The notes: a model not told the origin generated them from the sequence alone. Shown: positions 36,701 to 49,783, counted from the first letter of the stretch. The stretch is DNA of 64,000 nt from Acanthochlamys bracteata (GCA_019914995.1 CM034126.1:4903001-4967000); one strand, 5' to 3'. Translations and numbers: made by a program.

Positions 36701-38536
36701 GGGAGTAATAACCTTCTTTCTGTGAACAGCCAGCTCCCGAGATGAAAGTGGTTTATGTTTATGAAACCAAAGCTCTTTCCCGTCTTGAAAAGTAAAACCT
36801 GCTTCATATGGTTTAAACATAATGAGCCAGAAACAAAGCGATAAACTGAAAAGAAAAAGTTCCATCTAAAGAGGCCAACATGCCCAAGTAATTAAAAAGA
36901 AACAAGAAGAAATTTAGCTTGCATAAATCGGTTAAAGGTACTAATGTTCAGAATAAATGGTTATGTACCCTCATGCATGCATCTTCAACTTCACAAACTA
37001 ACATCAATACTTTGTAATTAAGTATCTAAGAGGCATCGCAAGTTTCTAATATAAAACGTGTATGCCATGTACAATAGCTACATCCCAATGTACAAGAGTG
37101 TTTCTCTAAAAAAGATACAAACTATTAATTACATTTGACAGCGATTATGTCTATTGTTTTGCAACATACAATCCCCTAATATTCTCCCCAATAAAATCCC
37201 CACTATTGAATTTTGGAATGACAACATTCTTTTTTCAACTTCAACTCTTGAATCATGATCTAAACATCATAATCTACACAAGAATCAAAATTTGACACAT
37301 TTCATACTTGGAACATACATTTAAATGAATGGTAAGAAGTAAGGAAAAAAAAATTGAAATACATGATCCAAGTACAGGATGATGTTTAGATATGACTTAA
37401 CTTTTGAATTATAAATAAATAAATAAATAACATTAAATTCATTATCAAATAAAATTCATGAAACAGGGATTTGATTGGGGAAGGGGAGTACAATATTTTC
37501 AAAGAAAATATGCACTTTTAGATATCTAGTTCTAAGTAAATGCAGGAAGCATTAGAGAAGCAACTCAATGTCAACAGGTACCTGCAACTTTACTGCCTAC
37601 ATTGAGGCACTCAGAAAAATCTGCTGAAAGCATACCAAATTTCACCTTCAACAAGGATTATAAAATATTAACACATAAAACTGGCAAAACTAAAGGAAAG
37701 CATCATCTATTTAAAACATGTCTATGTTATTATTAAATCAAGCACAATAGACTCAGCTTATAGTGAAGTATATATTTAGGCTATAAAGAGAAATTTTAGG
37801 ACATTAGAAGATTTACCAACACAAGCAACTTTTTGTCCTAACTACGATCTATGCAGAAAGAAACTAATGGATTAGACTAAACAGAAGGGTGAGTTTTCAT
37901 GGCTGTTCCCAATCTTGCAAGCCAACTAAAATGAACCCTACCAGAATGCAAAACAAGCACGCATGCATACCAAATGAAAGGACTTCCACAAGCACACATC
38001 TATAAACTTTACACATTGACACTATCATTCCCGTTATTCAATTTGCCAAATCACGTAACTTGCTGAGATACACCATACACTATCAGCAAAAGAACTCAAA
38101 AAACAACCCCTACTCCTTCCGAAAAGCTATTACTATTTTCCCTACTTCTTACCAATGCAGGAATATCCAACCAAAGGTACAGGAATATGCACGTTTTATT
38201 ATTTGTTCCTCTTCTCATTAGGAATCACAAAAACAGAGAACCGATACACCATTTACTAGTTAAAAATTCTCAAATCATAGAGTACAGATGCGAAACTTGT
38301 CGTACAGGTTCCACACCACGGGCAGATGATCTAAGAACAGAACCAGAGCTCGAGCTGGTTATTCCCTTCCCTGACCTACCGCCACGCGGCCTCTTCCGGG
38401 AGGTTGTGGTGGGCCGTGGTTGCGGTGGCTCCGATCTCGACTCGCCTCGTCGTCGCCCCCGGCGATCGCGCCAATCGTCGCCATCTGATGAAGACGAAGA
38501 GGAGAGCTCGATCACGGAGCTCCGCTTCTTCCCCAT
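30766..38536 (-). CDS. RAD17: Cell-cycle checkpoint clamp loader RAD17 (about 625 aa)
   Basis: RAD17 joins RFC2-5 to load the 9-1-1 clamp at damaged DNA in the nucleus. Thirteen minus-strand exons: 38536-38317, 37623-37582, 36783-36713, 36176-36129, 35813-35757, 35278-35176, 34998-34688, 34601-34241, 32926-32801, 32291-32081, 31980-31920, 31732-31688 and 30987-30766 (1878 bp). The N-terminus is Ser/Arg-rich and basic (RRGRRRGESRSEPP). The KHKPLSSRELAVHRKK motif is the plant RAD17 signature before the AAA+ core. Walker A is ITGQAGTGKS, Walker B is VILLIDDLP, and sensor-2-like SSGGDIRHAIMSLQF follows. The acidic C-terminus is EETEDEIED. The 31732 exon uses a weak acceptor (gtggcag) rather than the nearer-consensus tttag 7 bp earlier, which would break the frame, so that junction is the least certain. 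The first exon carries a GC-rich leader with an AG microsatellite. Confidence 0.92.
35072..35091. repeat. Poly(A) run of 20 in a RAD17 intron
   Basis: Twenty consecutive A (T on the coding strand) lie in the intron between the 35176 and 34998 exon boundaries. This is simple-sequence slippage, or a pyrimidine tract some 70 bases upstream of the acceptor. Confidence 0.9.
37411..37430. repeat. (ATAA)n microsatellite in RAD17 intron
   Basis: Five copies of a tetranucleotide ATAA-type unit in the large second-to-third exon gap of RAD17. No function is suggested. Confidence 0.85.
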
Positions 38537-39856
38537 TAGACAGAGAGAGAGAGAGAGATCGGCAATAGACTTGTGATAGAACGATTGTTGGCGGAGTAGA
38601 AATTTGTTTCGGAGAGAGAGTGAGTGAATTTTTTTTAAATAACTTGTTTACCATAGAAAAATGTGTTTTAAATCCGATTTTTTAAATTAAGTTACTCTTA
38701 AGATACTTCCGATCGTAAACTGACCAACATATGTTTAGATTTTCTCAATTTCCTACTTGTCTCCTTCCTTCTATAAGCAGTCTCGCAAAGCGCATATATT
38801 TATTTTTAATATTTCGACAAAATCGGCTTTAAATCGTACCATTTAAGATCTAATAATGAAAAATCTTTAAAAAAGAAGAAACTAAGTACAAAATCACAGA
38901 TTTTCTTAAATCTCCCAATTTTTAGAAATTCTTTGACCATCTACTCTCTTCGATACTAAGTCGCAGCAAATATGAAATTTTATTTAGAATATAGAACAAA
39001 AACATAAAGTCTTTGGCAACTATTTCGATGTGCATGCTATAACAGTGTAACCAACATACGAAGAGCTTCGAAGGAGCTGGCTTGACAACACAACAGCTGT
39101 AAAATGCTATTTATTTGAAGAGTAAAGTAAAAAGTAAATAGATAAATATTTATAAAAGACTAAAATGCTCTTATTAGATCTTGAAAATTTTGAAAGTTCT
39201 ATATTTATATTACGAGGAGTAGAGTCTATTGAAAAGAAAAACTTTTTTTAAAAGAATTTTTATTGATTAAATTTACTTGGTTGGTTGATTAAAAAATTGA
39301 AAATTTTTTTTATGTAGACATAAAAAAGGGGTAAAAATATACATCAATGCCTTATTTTCGTTAAGTTAACAGGAACAGAAAAATATTTCATATTTTTTAA
39401 TTACTCGTACTTTTTGTTACACAGTGCATTAGAGTGTAGTAGAAATCTTTTCATATAGAAGCAATTAAGAGTATTTTACTATTACTTCTGTAAAATTAAA
39501 TTTCCACACTAAAAATTGATCAATTTCTTACGAATTAATATCTCTCACATATAAATACATAGCTATTTCAGTATTCAATCAATGTAAGACTACTAATGAG
39601 TGTGAATTATTAAACCTACCAAATCATATTCAATTATTAAAAAAATAATATTTTACTTTTTATTACTCTTATTAATATATCTAAAAAGATATCTAAACAA
39701 GGTGAGAGTAAATAATTACTCTTATTTATTTATGGTTTCTAGCAGTCTCTCTCAATGTTACTCCTTGACTGTTATATTATTCAAGATATTTCTTTGTTTG
39801 TTATTTCTCTTTCGTTATTATAACCTTTAAATTGATTCTAGAGGTATGGTCAGTGT
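38537..39856. other. RAD17 upstream region and AT-rich spacer
   Basis: An (AG)n tract (about 38542-38558) sits just upstream of the RAD17 ATG; on the coding strand it reads as the CT-rich leader common in plant 5' UTRs. Beyond about 38640 the DNA is AT-rich with no supported ORF. The stretch runs up to the MITE copy B target site. Confidence 0.5.
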
Positions 39857-40359
39857 TAGGGGTGGCAAATTTCGACCCGCCCCAAAAAAGTCAGATTCGG
39901 ATCAAGCCTTACTCGGATTTGGGTCGATTTCGGATCGATCCGAAAATGATCCGTTTAACCCGTATAACTATTTATATAGTATATATTACTTAATTATTAG
40001 AAAATAAATAGCAAAAAATTTGAATTTAATTTGGATATATATTTTTTAATTTATCTTAATTTTAACTAATTTTTATTTAATTTATAAATTTTGTCAAAAT
40101 TAATAATTTTCTTTTTAAATATATCATAATTAATAATTTTTATATATTATTATTAAAAATTAATATTTATAATTTTTATTAAATAATTTAATTATTAAAT
40201 AGGTCAATTCGAGTTTGATCCGATTATAAATAGATTGAATTATAATTGACAATTTTGACCCATATAAATAAATAGACCAGATTAAGATTGAACAATTTTG
40301 ATTCGATTATTATATTGATCGACCCAGAACTGACTCATGAATCTATATTGCCACCCTTG
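39857..40359. mobile_element. hAT-type MITE copy B (503 bp)
   Basis: The ends are TAGGGGTGGCAAATTTCGAC and ...TATATTGCCACCCTTG, a partially decayed inverted repeat of the same family as 17301-18156. The flanking octamers GTCAGTGT (39849-39856) and CCCAGTGT (40360-40367) match at 6 of 8. Internal GACCCG/GATCCG words and long A/T tracts match copies A and C. No coding capacity. Confidence 0.82.
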
Positions 40360-40367
40360 CCCAGTGT

Positions 40368-40730
40368 AACCCGCAAAATCTATATTCATGAAGCTTTCTA
40401 AATAAATATATCAATAATCAGATCGCCTCATTCTCAATTTTACATAAGAAGGTTAGTATGCAACTTCTCAGCAAAGTTAAAATTTCGTGGGTGCTCTCTT
40501 TGCTCATGAAATAATCGAAATGCAGTACTCAGCAAAACGATTATGTACATTTTACCTACTGAAGAAAAGCACCACCACCTTTATCAATTCTTACTAACAC
40601 TATGCAACATCAAAGTACTGTGCAATGTATACAGACAAAGTTGAAATTTCCTAATTTGATATCTACAGGTACATTGATTTCTGATTCTCGACCAATCCAG
40701 GTCTTATAAAGATTATGCTACAAGAACATC
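40368..40730. other. SYT2 3' flank
   Basis: Short non-coding stretch between MITE copy B and the SYT2 stop codon, probably including the SYT2 3' UTR. Nothing else was recognised. Confidence 0.5.
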
Positions 40731-43700
40731 CTAGGATGTCCTCCACTGCAGCTCGATTTGAATACGCCCATGTCTTGAGTCAATCAGATGGTATTTTTCA
40801 TTGATACGTTTGTTGTTGATAACATCTGCAAGGTTGATGTCGATATACCCAAGGTTTTCCTTTAAAGAAAATCTTGAAAAGATTAGTTAATGACGACAAT
40901 TTCAATAGCACATGATCCAAGGACACATTTATGCATACAGGATCTAGTTTCACACCCTAGCAGAATAAAGACAATGATCAGTTGGAAAGAATGGCGTTTC
41001 ACTACGACCAGATGCATGACGTATTTGTACCCTTATGCAGATCTCAACCCTTCAATGTCATTTATAAAGCACATGGTGCATATGTCATGATTAACACGAG
41101 AATGAAACTGGCCGTGAACTCACTATTAGACTATGAATGCAAGAGCTTATTTAAAATAAGGATAGCTATCCTGTGCATAGGGTCATACCTTTGAATGTAT
41201 ACCAATACTTGGTGGTCGACTAAGGACCTCTACATGTATCCTATCATTTCTTGGAGGCTCGTCGCATACAAATTGAAATTCCTCATTCCATCTTGGATCT
41301 CTATTTTTCTTAATGTGCTGCAAGTAAAGAAGAGATATTAGCTCAAGCCTCTAAAAAAATGATCTAATGGTATGATGCTGTCAAAGAGGAAAGAAATCGT
41401 CAACATCCAGTTCAGGGTATCCAAGGATAAACATACTCTTGTTTTCTTTTCGTCTCCTCTAAAAAGAACTCTAACATAGGGGTTCGTATGGTGCTTTCCC
41501 TCGAGATCTTCTGCTCCATGAACATGAACTACAAGCAAACCACCACCTTCTGGTGTACCTTCAGGTGCCTTTCCAACTTCACCTCCTTCCTCACTAATGT
41601 CTTTTGGCAGTTCCTCCTCTTTGAATGGCTTGTAAGTTAGCTCCAAAACAATTTGCCCACGAGACTTTTCATCCTGGATGTCATCGTCCATGTTTTTAAG
41701 CAAGTCAAGTGTCATTACTTTTGTCTCATCAGGAGTTAAATCTTTCAATGCAACAACATTCATTCCCATCCTATCGTGCTTCCCAACCTAAGTAAGAGAT
41801 AAAGGTTAAAATACAAGCTAACATAAATCCATATCTTCTAATTTAAAAAAAAAAAAGCACATCTCATCTGCTAATGGATTGGAGAAACGACAAGAACCTG
41901 TTCCCAGTCAAAAACACTAAGCTCCAAGGCTTGGGATTCGGGATCTTTGACAACTAACTTAAATTTCTCATTCCATTCAGGATTAAGATTGCTGCGCTTT
42001 ACAGATGTCTTTTTAGAAGGAAGCTTATCTTCTGTCAGCTTGAGCTTCACATAGGGGTCTGATTTACCCATGAGATCTTTCTTCTTCAACTTCATTGCCC
42101 TGACTACCGTAACATGTAGAATTCCAACAGCCTTCCTCTGGGCTCTGCCAAATCCACACAAGAGCATAAATAATATTTGCAAACTTTAAAAACAAAATGT
42201 CTGTATATATAAGAAATATGGCAAATTACTTTGAAGGGTCCATTATTGGCACTTCCAGTGTTTTCGGCCACAGATACATGTTAGCAACCTGAGTTTTTAT
42301 GATGTCCTGTAAAGGCCAAGAAATAATAAGCATCAATAGTAATAGAAGTTATCAAAATACATTATGCAAAACAGCTAATAGATAATCACGTAAATCGATT
42401 ACAGAAGAAAAACACCAACTTAAGAACCTTACAGAACCAAACAGTTCCCCAACAGCAGGTTATACATGAGACAACAAAAGCAAGTATAACCACTTGAATT
42501 TGACATTCTATAGCTTTTCTATATGCAGCGTTTAAAAACTTTCAGGTAAAGCATGGAGAGATTCATTACATCCAGAAAATCGAACTGCTAACATTCATAC
42601 TTCCCTTGACTTCACATGGACTAGTTACTCCTCAACTAATACAATGGCAAGATTGTTTAAAATACTAAGACATATTGTTATGACATTTTATTTGTAGCTG
42701 CTTCACTAGATAATAAATAATTCAAGAAGTAGACCAAACAATTTAGTTCGCCAGAAATGATGATAAGGATACTTAGACCACACAACTATGTCGCAAGAAG
42801 CATGAGTGAGAAGTTAGAATGCAGGTTTACAAGAAGTTGCATCACTCAGACATAAAAAGAAAACCTCCAATTAGAAATTTTAAATTCAAACCTAATATAA
42901 CAACATGGTAATGCACAAATTTCTATGCCAATGGACAACACTGTAAAGCCTTAAAGCAAACTACATACCTGAACAATCCTGTAAACTCCAGGGATTGACA
43001 TAAGATCAGCACCAAACAGTTTTAGGCCGAAGTCAACATGTGGCTGTAAATGCAAAAGTTGGCAAAAAATGGGACTTTAATTTGAAATACAAAGTATATC
43101 ATAACATGCGAAAAAATATAACTCCACATCACCTTTTCCATAAGAGATACCAAAATCTTTGCAAAACAGGGAAAGCTAGGGACCAAAGGCTTCAAAGTAA
43201 TACGTGGTGCCGCAAAGACCTGTAAGTCAACTACCTGAAATCTCAAAATGAGGGTCTTATTAGTACATACGTACTTCCAATTCAATAAAAAAGAAAGGGG
43301 TAAAACATCTATCCATAAACATTTTTCTCAAGTCAATCTTATTCTGCCTTCTCTATCATACAATAGGTCACAAAATCTTAAGGTTAGGAACATAAATGTC
43401 AGCAATGCTAAACTTATACATCAAAAGAAAAGCTTGTAACATAAGCTGCTAGTCATTAAATTTTTGTATATTATCATTTACCCAAGGGAACTTGGAGAAG
43501 AAAGGGCCTGTCAACTTACAATGAAAATAGAGGCACATAGATCTCGACTTGTAATTTAAGGGGAAAAAAACAAAACGAAAATAACCTTATGCATTTGAAA
43601 GCACCGCCAAACTTTAATATGTACAAAAAAAATTGAGAAAAATATTACAAGAGAGTTAATGTAATAGCTTAACAAGAAGATATGAACTAAAAAGCATCTC

Positions 43701-46700
43701 ATATTTCTCAGTTTTTATTCCCTCTTGAAGAAAGAAAAAAAGAAAACTTGCCTGTGCAGTTGCTTTTAATCCAAATTTTTTAACCACAACAGTAATATTA
43801 GGATTTCCTGCCCACTTTACTGATGGTTCCAGAATCAACTCTTTTTCCTCTGTAATATAGACCTTCATACCTGGCAAGAAACCAATTCCAATCATCAGTT
43901 TCAAGAGTGGTGACCAACAGATTGACAACGAAAACACATTGTTTAAGAAATCAGCTAAGGATACAGCAGAAAAACTAGAAGAGAAACTCTGACGGGATGG
44001 TCCTTCGGCAAAAAGAGTGGACCCCTTATCTACTTATTCTTGCTTTTACAAGTATACTATATCTCAAAACATATGAGAGAATCAAACTAATTACTCATTT
44101 ATAAGTCCCACAACTCATTGATATTTTTATGATATGGATCCAGACAAATCAACTAGCTAATGGTTAAAATTTTCGCATACAGACAAACCTTGGAATGTAG
44201 GCGGTAGAGAACCTAAAGTGAAGGTTCCAAATTCAACAGAATCAATCTTATACTTGGTTGCATTCTCAGCAATAATTGGCTTTGTGGTTTCCCTTACAGT
44301 ATTACAGATGGCCTGAAAGAAATGTAACAGTTACTTACTGGTTGACATTATCAAATAAGAAAAGGAAATAATTGACAAACTGCATGTCGCTTGCAAAACT
44401 GCCAAGAAAGCACCTTATCAAGATATGGCCACATTGTCTCTATAAATTTGTTCAGCCAATCGACCTACAAGTGAAACAGTAAAGCAGAACCATTAATAAA
44501 GGAACAGTAACTCAGTACATGTGATAATATGCAACTCATGATTCACATACTCGGTCGCAATCTGGATTTTTCAGCCAAAGAGGAATTTCAGGAAACATGC
44601 GTTCTATAGATGCTGAGTCTTGCTCAACAAGGGGACGAATTGTTGGATCCTGGGTATCAGTCACAAAGAAAAAGGATGATAAGCAAATGTGATGCTAGTA
44701 AACAAGTAGCACCATAAGCACTAGTTTTTATGATAACTGAAAAATATGAAAAAAGATCCTGACCTTAAAAGAGCCAAAAGCATGGGGAAAACGCTGGTAA
44801 GGAAAACGCTGGGTTAAAAACGCATACTACTGTAAACAGTGCAATTTATGGAGCAATTACTAGTGGTGGTCGGTGTTATGATATTAGACTTAGAATGTAT
44901 GCTTCATTCATTATTTTATACACTGGGGCACAAAAAAGTCAACTGTTCCATATAACCAACACAACCAACTAGACACTCAGTAAAAGAAGAAAATTGGAGA
45001 TTGGTGCCAATCTGTTAAGGACTAACAGAAGAAAATGGACCCACTAGAGAGGTGCATTATAGAGAATAAATGCCTCATGATTGTTCTATTCCTTATGTTA
45101 AGCATTATAGATCTGGCATAGAACCATGACGCTTAATGTATTATAACTTGAAAATACGAATGCAAACTTCAAGTGAACAAAGAAAACATCAAAGGAACCC
45201 TTTATAACATAAAAATTATTTATTATAATCTACATACCATCCAAATTTTCACTGTTTTGCATCAATCAATTTATATTAGTTTTCCCAAAGTGTGTGCAGA
45301 ACTACATCACTCAAGGTAAGGCCATGATGTGGAAGAATCAATGTAACCCAACACATGTAGGAGAAAAAGGGCTTAGCTGTTCTTCTTATAAGGCCATGTT
45401 TAAACAAGCTCTTAATTTGTTATTTTCTTGAAATTGTTATGGTTATAGACATTCAACGACATAATTCCCAGAGAAATAAAAATGCCTTGATACCTTTATC
45501 GAGTACATGCTAATAACAAAATCCAAATGTGGACAACGAACTTCTTCATGTAGCTTTTTCTTCCTATCAATGGGGCATTTTCCAACTAGTATTAAGCATT
45601 ACCAAGCCCCTTATGAATTACATACCAGACCTACTAATTCTAGAAACTCTCTTCTTGGATATCCAATCAGCTAGCCTTGAAATTTCTAATTCATCAAAAC
45701 AAGTTACTTTCAACAGCTTTATAACTACCTTAAACATCACTAAGTCTTATAGTTCCTTCATTCTTTAGAAATCACCCATGTAAATGATGTAGCCATAATA
45801 TCTACAGGAAGTTTTGGCAACCAGTTGGCACTGTAGCCATGAGGCTGCACATATTAACTGTAACTATCAGAGGGTGTTTGGGAGTGCTTATGAAAGGGAG
45901 CTTTTCTAGAATGGAGGGTATCACTTTATTCATCTGCAACAAAGTTTCTCTAAAACTCCAACTGCAACAAAGTTTCCACAAAAGTATCACCTTATTCATC
46001 ATATATCCCTAGGGTGCAAAAGGTGTTTTCACTAAAGAAGTTAACAACCTTGTAATTGACAACTGGCTGTACCTCAAATTCCATCTACTGGAAATAAACA
46101 CACCTCTGGGTTCATATGAGCTTGTCCTGCAATAGATTGTCCTATTTCTTTTCCATTTGTAAACAGCCAGCAAGTGACTTAAACTTACAATTTCACAACC
46201 CTCTCTCCAACCGTTAATCTGGAATTTTCACATCAACTGAAACATCGAGATAAAGATTTCTGCATATTCGACATGATTAACATATAAGACACTTTTACTT
46301 AGTTGGCATGATCGCAACTAAGAACAACTTACAACGCGTACACCCTCAACCTGGTAGTAATTCCAAACTGCCATGTTTCATCTAAACTTCAAAGGCCAGA
46401 ATTTCTTAAGACTAAACAGAATAAAAAATCCGGCTTTAATACGAATTCTGACTGATTTTACACATAAAATGTTAATATATTCCAACTCTTCCACTTCAAA
46501 AGTAATAAAGAAAAAAAAGCCAAAAATCTCCTTTTCTAACCATTCGCCTCAATATCTAATAAAAAAATCCACATATTCTTCTCCACTCACTACAAGTGCC
46601 AATCTCACAAACACAACACAATTTTAAAATTAGAAATTATTGAACATAAAGGTGAGGGGAGGGAAAAAATGCCTTGACATCAGTAGGTTGCAAATAGATG

Positions 46701-46783
46701 AACAGATAGTAGCCAACAACGATTCCAACAGTCAACCCAAATCCAAATCCGAAGAATCCCAATATAGCGCTGAAGAAACCCAT
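40731..46783 (-). CDS. SYT2: Plant synaptotagmin 2 (TM, SMP, two C2 domains; 537 aa)
   Basis: ER/endomembrane-anchored lipid-transfer tether. Twelve minus-strand exons: 46783-46673, 44649-44551, 44464-44414, 44312-44189, 43870-43752, 43234-43133, 43043-42969, 42306-42230, 42144-41898, 41787-41437, 41317-41189 and 40859-40731 (1614 bp). In order: an N-terminal membrane span (ILGFFGFGFGLTVGIVVGYY), an SMP domain (about residues 60-250; SVEFGTFTLGSLPPTFQGMK, VDLQVFAAPRITLKPLVPSF), C2A (AVGILHVTVVRAMKLKKKDL, with Asp ligands in SDPYVKL and FDWEQVGKHDR) and C2B (HHTNPYVRVLFRG), where Asn replaces the usual Asp, so calcium binding by C2B is doubtful. VGKHDRMGMN and KSRGQIVLEL favour SYT2 over SYT1 or SYT3. 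Intron 1 spans 2 kb. Two donors (after 43752 and 46673) read GC. Confidence 0.94.
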
Positions 46784-47510
46784 CTCTGAAACCCCTCCAC
46801 CAAACCAAAAATTCAAACACAAATCTTCACAGACAGAGATTAACTCAACTTACAATTTCATGTTCAAACCCATCTCTCTCTCTCTCTCTCTCTCCAATGA
46901 AGAAGAGTATCATGAATCATGAAAACAGAAACCAAAAAATGAAAGTTTGGGACGGGAAAGCGAGATCTATCATAATATCAACCCTTCTAGTGTTTCTACT
47001 ACTACGTGATTGCAATAAATGCCAAATTTTTATTTAATTAAAATTTTTTGGATGTTTCCATCCTCGGTGGCACAGAAATGGGGAGAGTGACATTATTGAG
47101 ATTAGAGACAATCTAATTTCAATTAAATTAAACAAAGTTGTCGGTAATGCAAATTATGCAATAATATAAAAACACAATCAATCAAATTAAATAATGAAAT
47201 AATACTAGTAGTGATTAATTAGTGGTTATGGTGTTTTTCGGTGAGTGAGTATTCTTTTCTTCTGAAATGAAACGCTTTCTTTCCTTTCGTTAACAACGCC
47301 TGATAGATTGTTTGATGCGTTTAATATTTAATTTAGCATTATCAGGTCCTTATATGAAACGTTTAAGCATTATTAGACACTGCTCATTCTGTTCTCGTGA
47401 TATTGAGCCCCTATGTAAGGGATGGCAATTTCCGTAAAACGGAAAGAGATCAAGTAGTCAAATTATTCGCAGCGTTATTTGCCTCTTTATATTGGTACGT
47501 AAAAGTTTGC
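46784..47510. promoter_or_regulatory. SYT2 upstream region with (CT)n tract
   Basis: A (TC)11 tract at about 46873-46894 (GA repeats on the coding strand) lies about 90-110 bp upstream of the SYT2 ATG, where plant core promoters and leaders often carry GA/CT repeats. No unmistakable TATA box was found. The remainder is AT-rich. Confidence 0.45.
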
Positions 47511-47513
47511 TAA

Positions 47514-47807
47514 GGGCATATTTCACGCGCCCGTAATTTCACTCTTTTTCGTCAGATTTTGAGTTCCAAACAGTTTATATATTTCAATTACACAAACAAT
47601 TCAGAATTTCACTTCCACATGCGGAACTCTAGTTTCAACTTTCTTATTTATACACTTTTCAATACAATTATATTCTTCAATTTTCAACATACTTTCAAAA
47701 CCTATTGAAACACAAATACTAAACTCTACTTCCACTTTATTTTTTAAGAAACTCTACTTTCTATTTTTCACTCACGAAATTCAATTACGGGTATTTAAAA
47801 CACGCCC
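47514..47807. mobile_element. Tourist-like (PIF/Harbinger) MITE, 294 bp
   Basis: The ends read GGGCATATTTCACGCGCCCG and, inverted, GGGCGTGTTTTAAATACCCG, with both followed by TAATT. The terminal inverted repeat extends about 28 bp with mismatches. TAA flanks both sides (47511-47513 and 47808-47810), the 3 bp target duplication of PIF/Harbinger elements. No ORF. Confidence 0.85.
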
Positions 47808-47810
47808 TAA

Positions 47811-49783
47811 TTGTCTTGAAAATCACCGAATTGGAAGCTCACTAGAGTTTTGTGCTAAGGATGTTATTGAGTTACATAAAAGCAAGCAAGTTTGCAAAAA
47901 TAAATTTCATAAAAATAAATTTCTATAATAAATAAATTTAAAATAGTTAAAATATATAATTTAAATTTAAATTTAAAATTTAATGACAATTAGAATTAGA
48001 CATTAAAATATAATTAAAATATATAAAATAATAAAATTCTAAATTTAAAAAAAAATAAAATTTTTTATAATTAAATATATTTCACTTATTCGGTGCGAAT
48101 TTTACAAATGCAGTACTGTAATATTAATTTTGGCCTAATATGTCTATTTTTATAAAAAATTATATTAAATATATGAATGTCTACTAGTTAAATACTATAT
48201 AAAAAAATCGATAGTAATACTTGTTTATAATCTTGTATATGTTTACCAAAAATTGACTAAATTCATTTTGCAAATTATGTGGTTGCAAAGTTAAATTGCT
48301 TAAGCAATGGGATTTGACTTTTGGTCAAGAAGATAATATTTAGTGGCTCTATCTTGCAATATTCCTTTAAAATTGATTAAACAACGGTGCTAGCATGTTA
48401 ATGACTTTAAATAAGCAGCAGGTGATAAAACAAGGGAGTAATTTATTCATTGAGGACGGTGACAGACTGTTACTTATCAGGAAGAGATTTTCTCGTGAAC
48501 AGGTATACATTTTTTTTGAAAATCACTAAAAAATGATTTTAAAATCATGGAGCACAAAACGATTTTAGGATTATTTGGATTTTTGATGATTTTAACATCG
48601 TTGTAAATTATAAATCATTCCAATTAAGAAGAACATTTACAAATACTTATGATATAATTCTTTTTTGAATAAAAATATTTAAAAATATGAATAAATTCAA
48701 TTTCTTATCTTAAAAAATATACTAAATACAAAATTATATAAAATATACTTTTATTAATTTAAATATATTTAAATATTATAAAAATTTTAGGTGATGAGTT
48801 TTTCTGAATTAAAAATTTTTTGAAAATTTTAAAATATAAGTTTTTCTAATTTAAAAAATAATAATAAATAATAATGAGATCAAACGATGATGTAAAATTT
48901 TTTGTATTTTAAATTTTTAAATAATACCGTAGAATATTCTAAAAAATTTATTAAAAAATATAATATAATATAAAATAAAATAATAAGCAATACAAAATAT
49001 ATTTCTAATTAAAAATATAAAATATTTATTTAAAATAAAAAGTGCTCCATATTTATTTAAAAATCCCGTAGACATTTTTTAATTCGCTAGTATCCGAAAG
49101 TTGTGGAACAAAGGGTAATTCCAGAAAATGGCCACAGGCATACTAACTTATCCCATCAATGATGTCAGTGTTGAACAAAAAAACAGGTAATGAGCTTTGC
49201 TTAAAATAAATAATTTTTTAAAATAAATTTAAATTTTTAAATAAGTATATTTTCTAGTTTATGTATAATATATATATATATATATATTATATGACGTTGA
49301 ATTTATATTTTTAAAAATACAATATTAAAAAATAAAAGAATAAACTGAAAAGTATTTGAAAAATATTTTCAACTATGCACAATGACTCTCTGGATAAAGA
49401 GTTTTGGGCCCTAGCTAATGAACGAGACCATCTTTTTGGGCCTCTGCGCAATTGCGTGTGGCTAATAATTGATCCACGCTCGTCTACGAAAGCAACCTTG
49501 CAACTACCACTACATAGAATACAAACAACAGGAGATATTAGGAAAAGTTCCACATAAAGAATCTCATGAATCTTTTGAAACATGAGTAGTTCACATTTTG
49601 AACTTTGGATCAGTTATGAAGAAAAGATAACAACCTATTGAGCTTTCCAAAAGTTAGCATTTTTAATTGGTTCTCATGAACTTTTATTTTCTAAAATATT
49701 CGCACAGAAAAAGAGAATATGGTTGTTTTGACAAAAATAAAAGTGTAGGGGCTTCAAATGCCTGCTTAGAAAGTTTGGAAATA
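47811..49783. other. AT-rich spacer
   Basis: Very AT-rich with long A/T homopolymers and a (TA)n run at about 49266-49288. An isolated patch of normal composition at about 49370-49555 is open in both directions but was not recognised as any gene. Nothing else was seen. Confidence 0.5.

Noticed and set aside
38187..38576. 129-codon plus-strand ORF opposite RAD17 exon 1
   Set aside because: Antisense shadow of the GC-rich, Arg/Ser-rich first RAD17 exon. No family resemblance, and it does not start with a sensible context.
46784..46822. Longer N-terminus for SYT2
   Set aside because: The extension begins at TTG. The ATG at 46783 gives the exact family N-terminus MGFF.
48480..49090. Additional MITE suggested by short inverted A/T words
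   Set aside because: Words such as AAAATGATTTTAAAATCAT are expected in extreme AT-rich DNA. No matching termini or target duplication were found.
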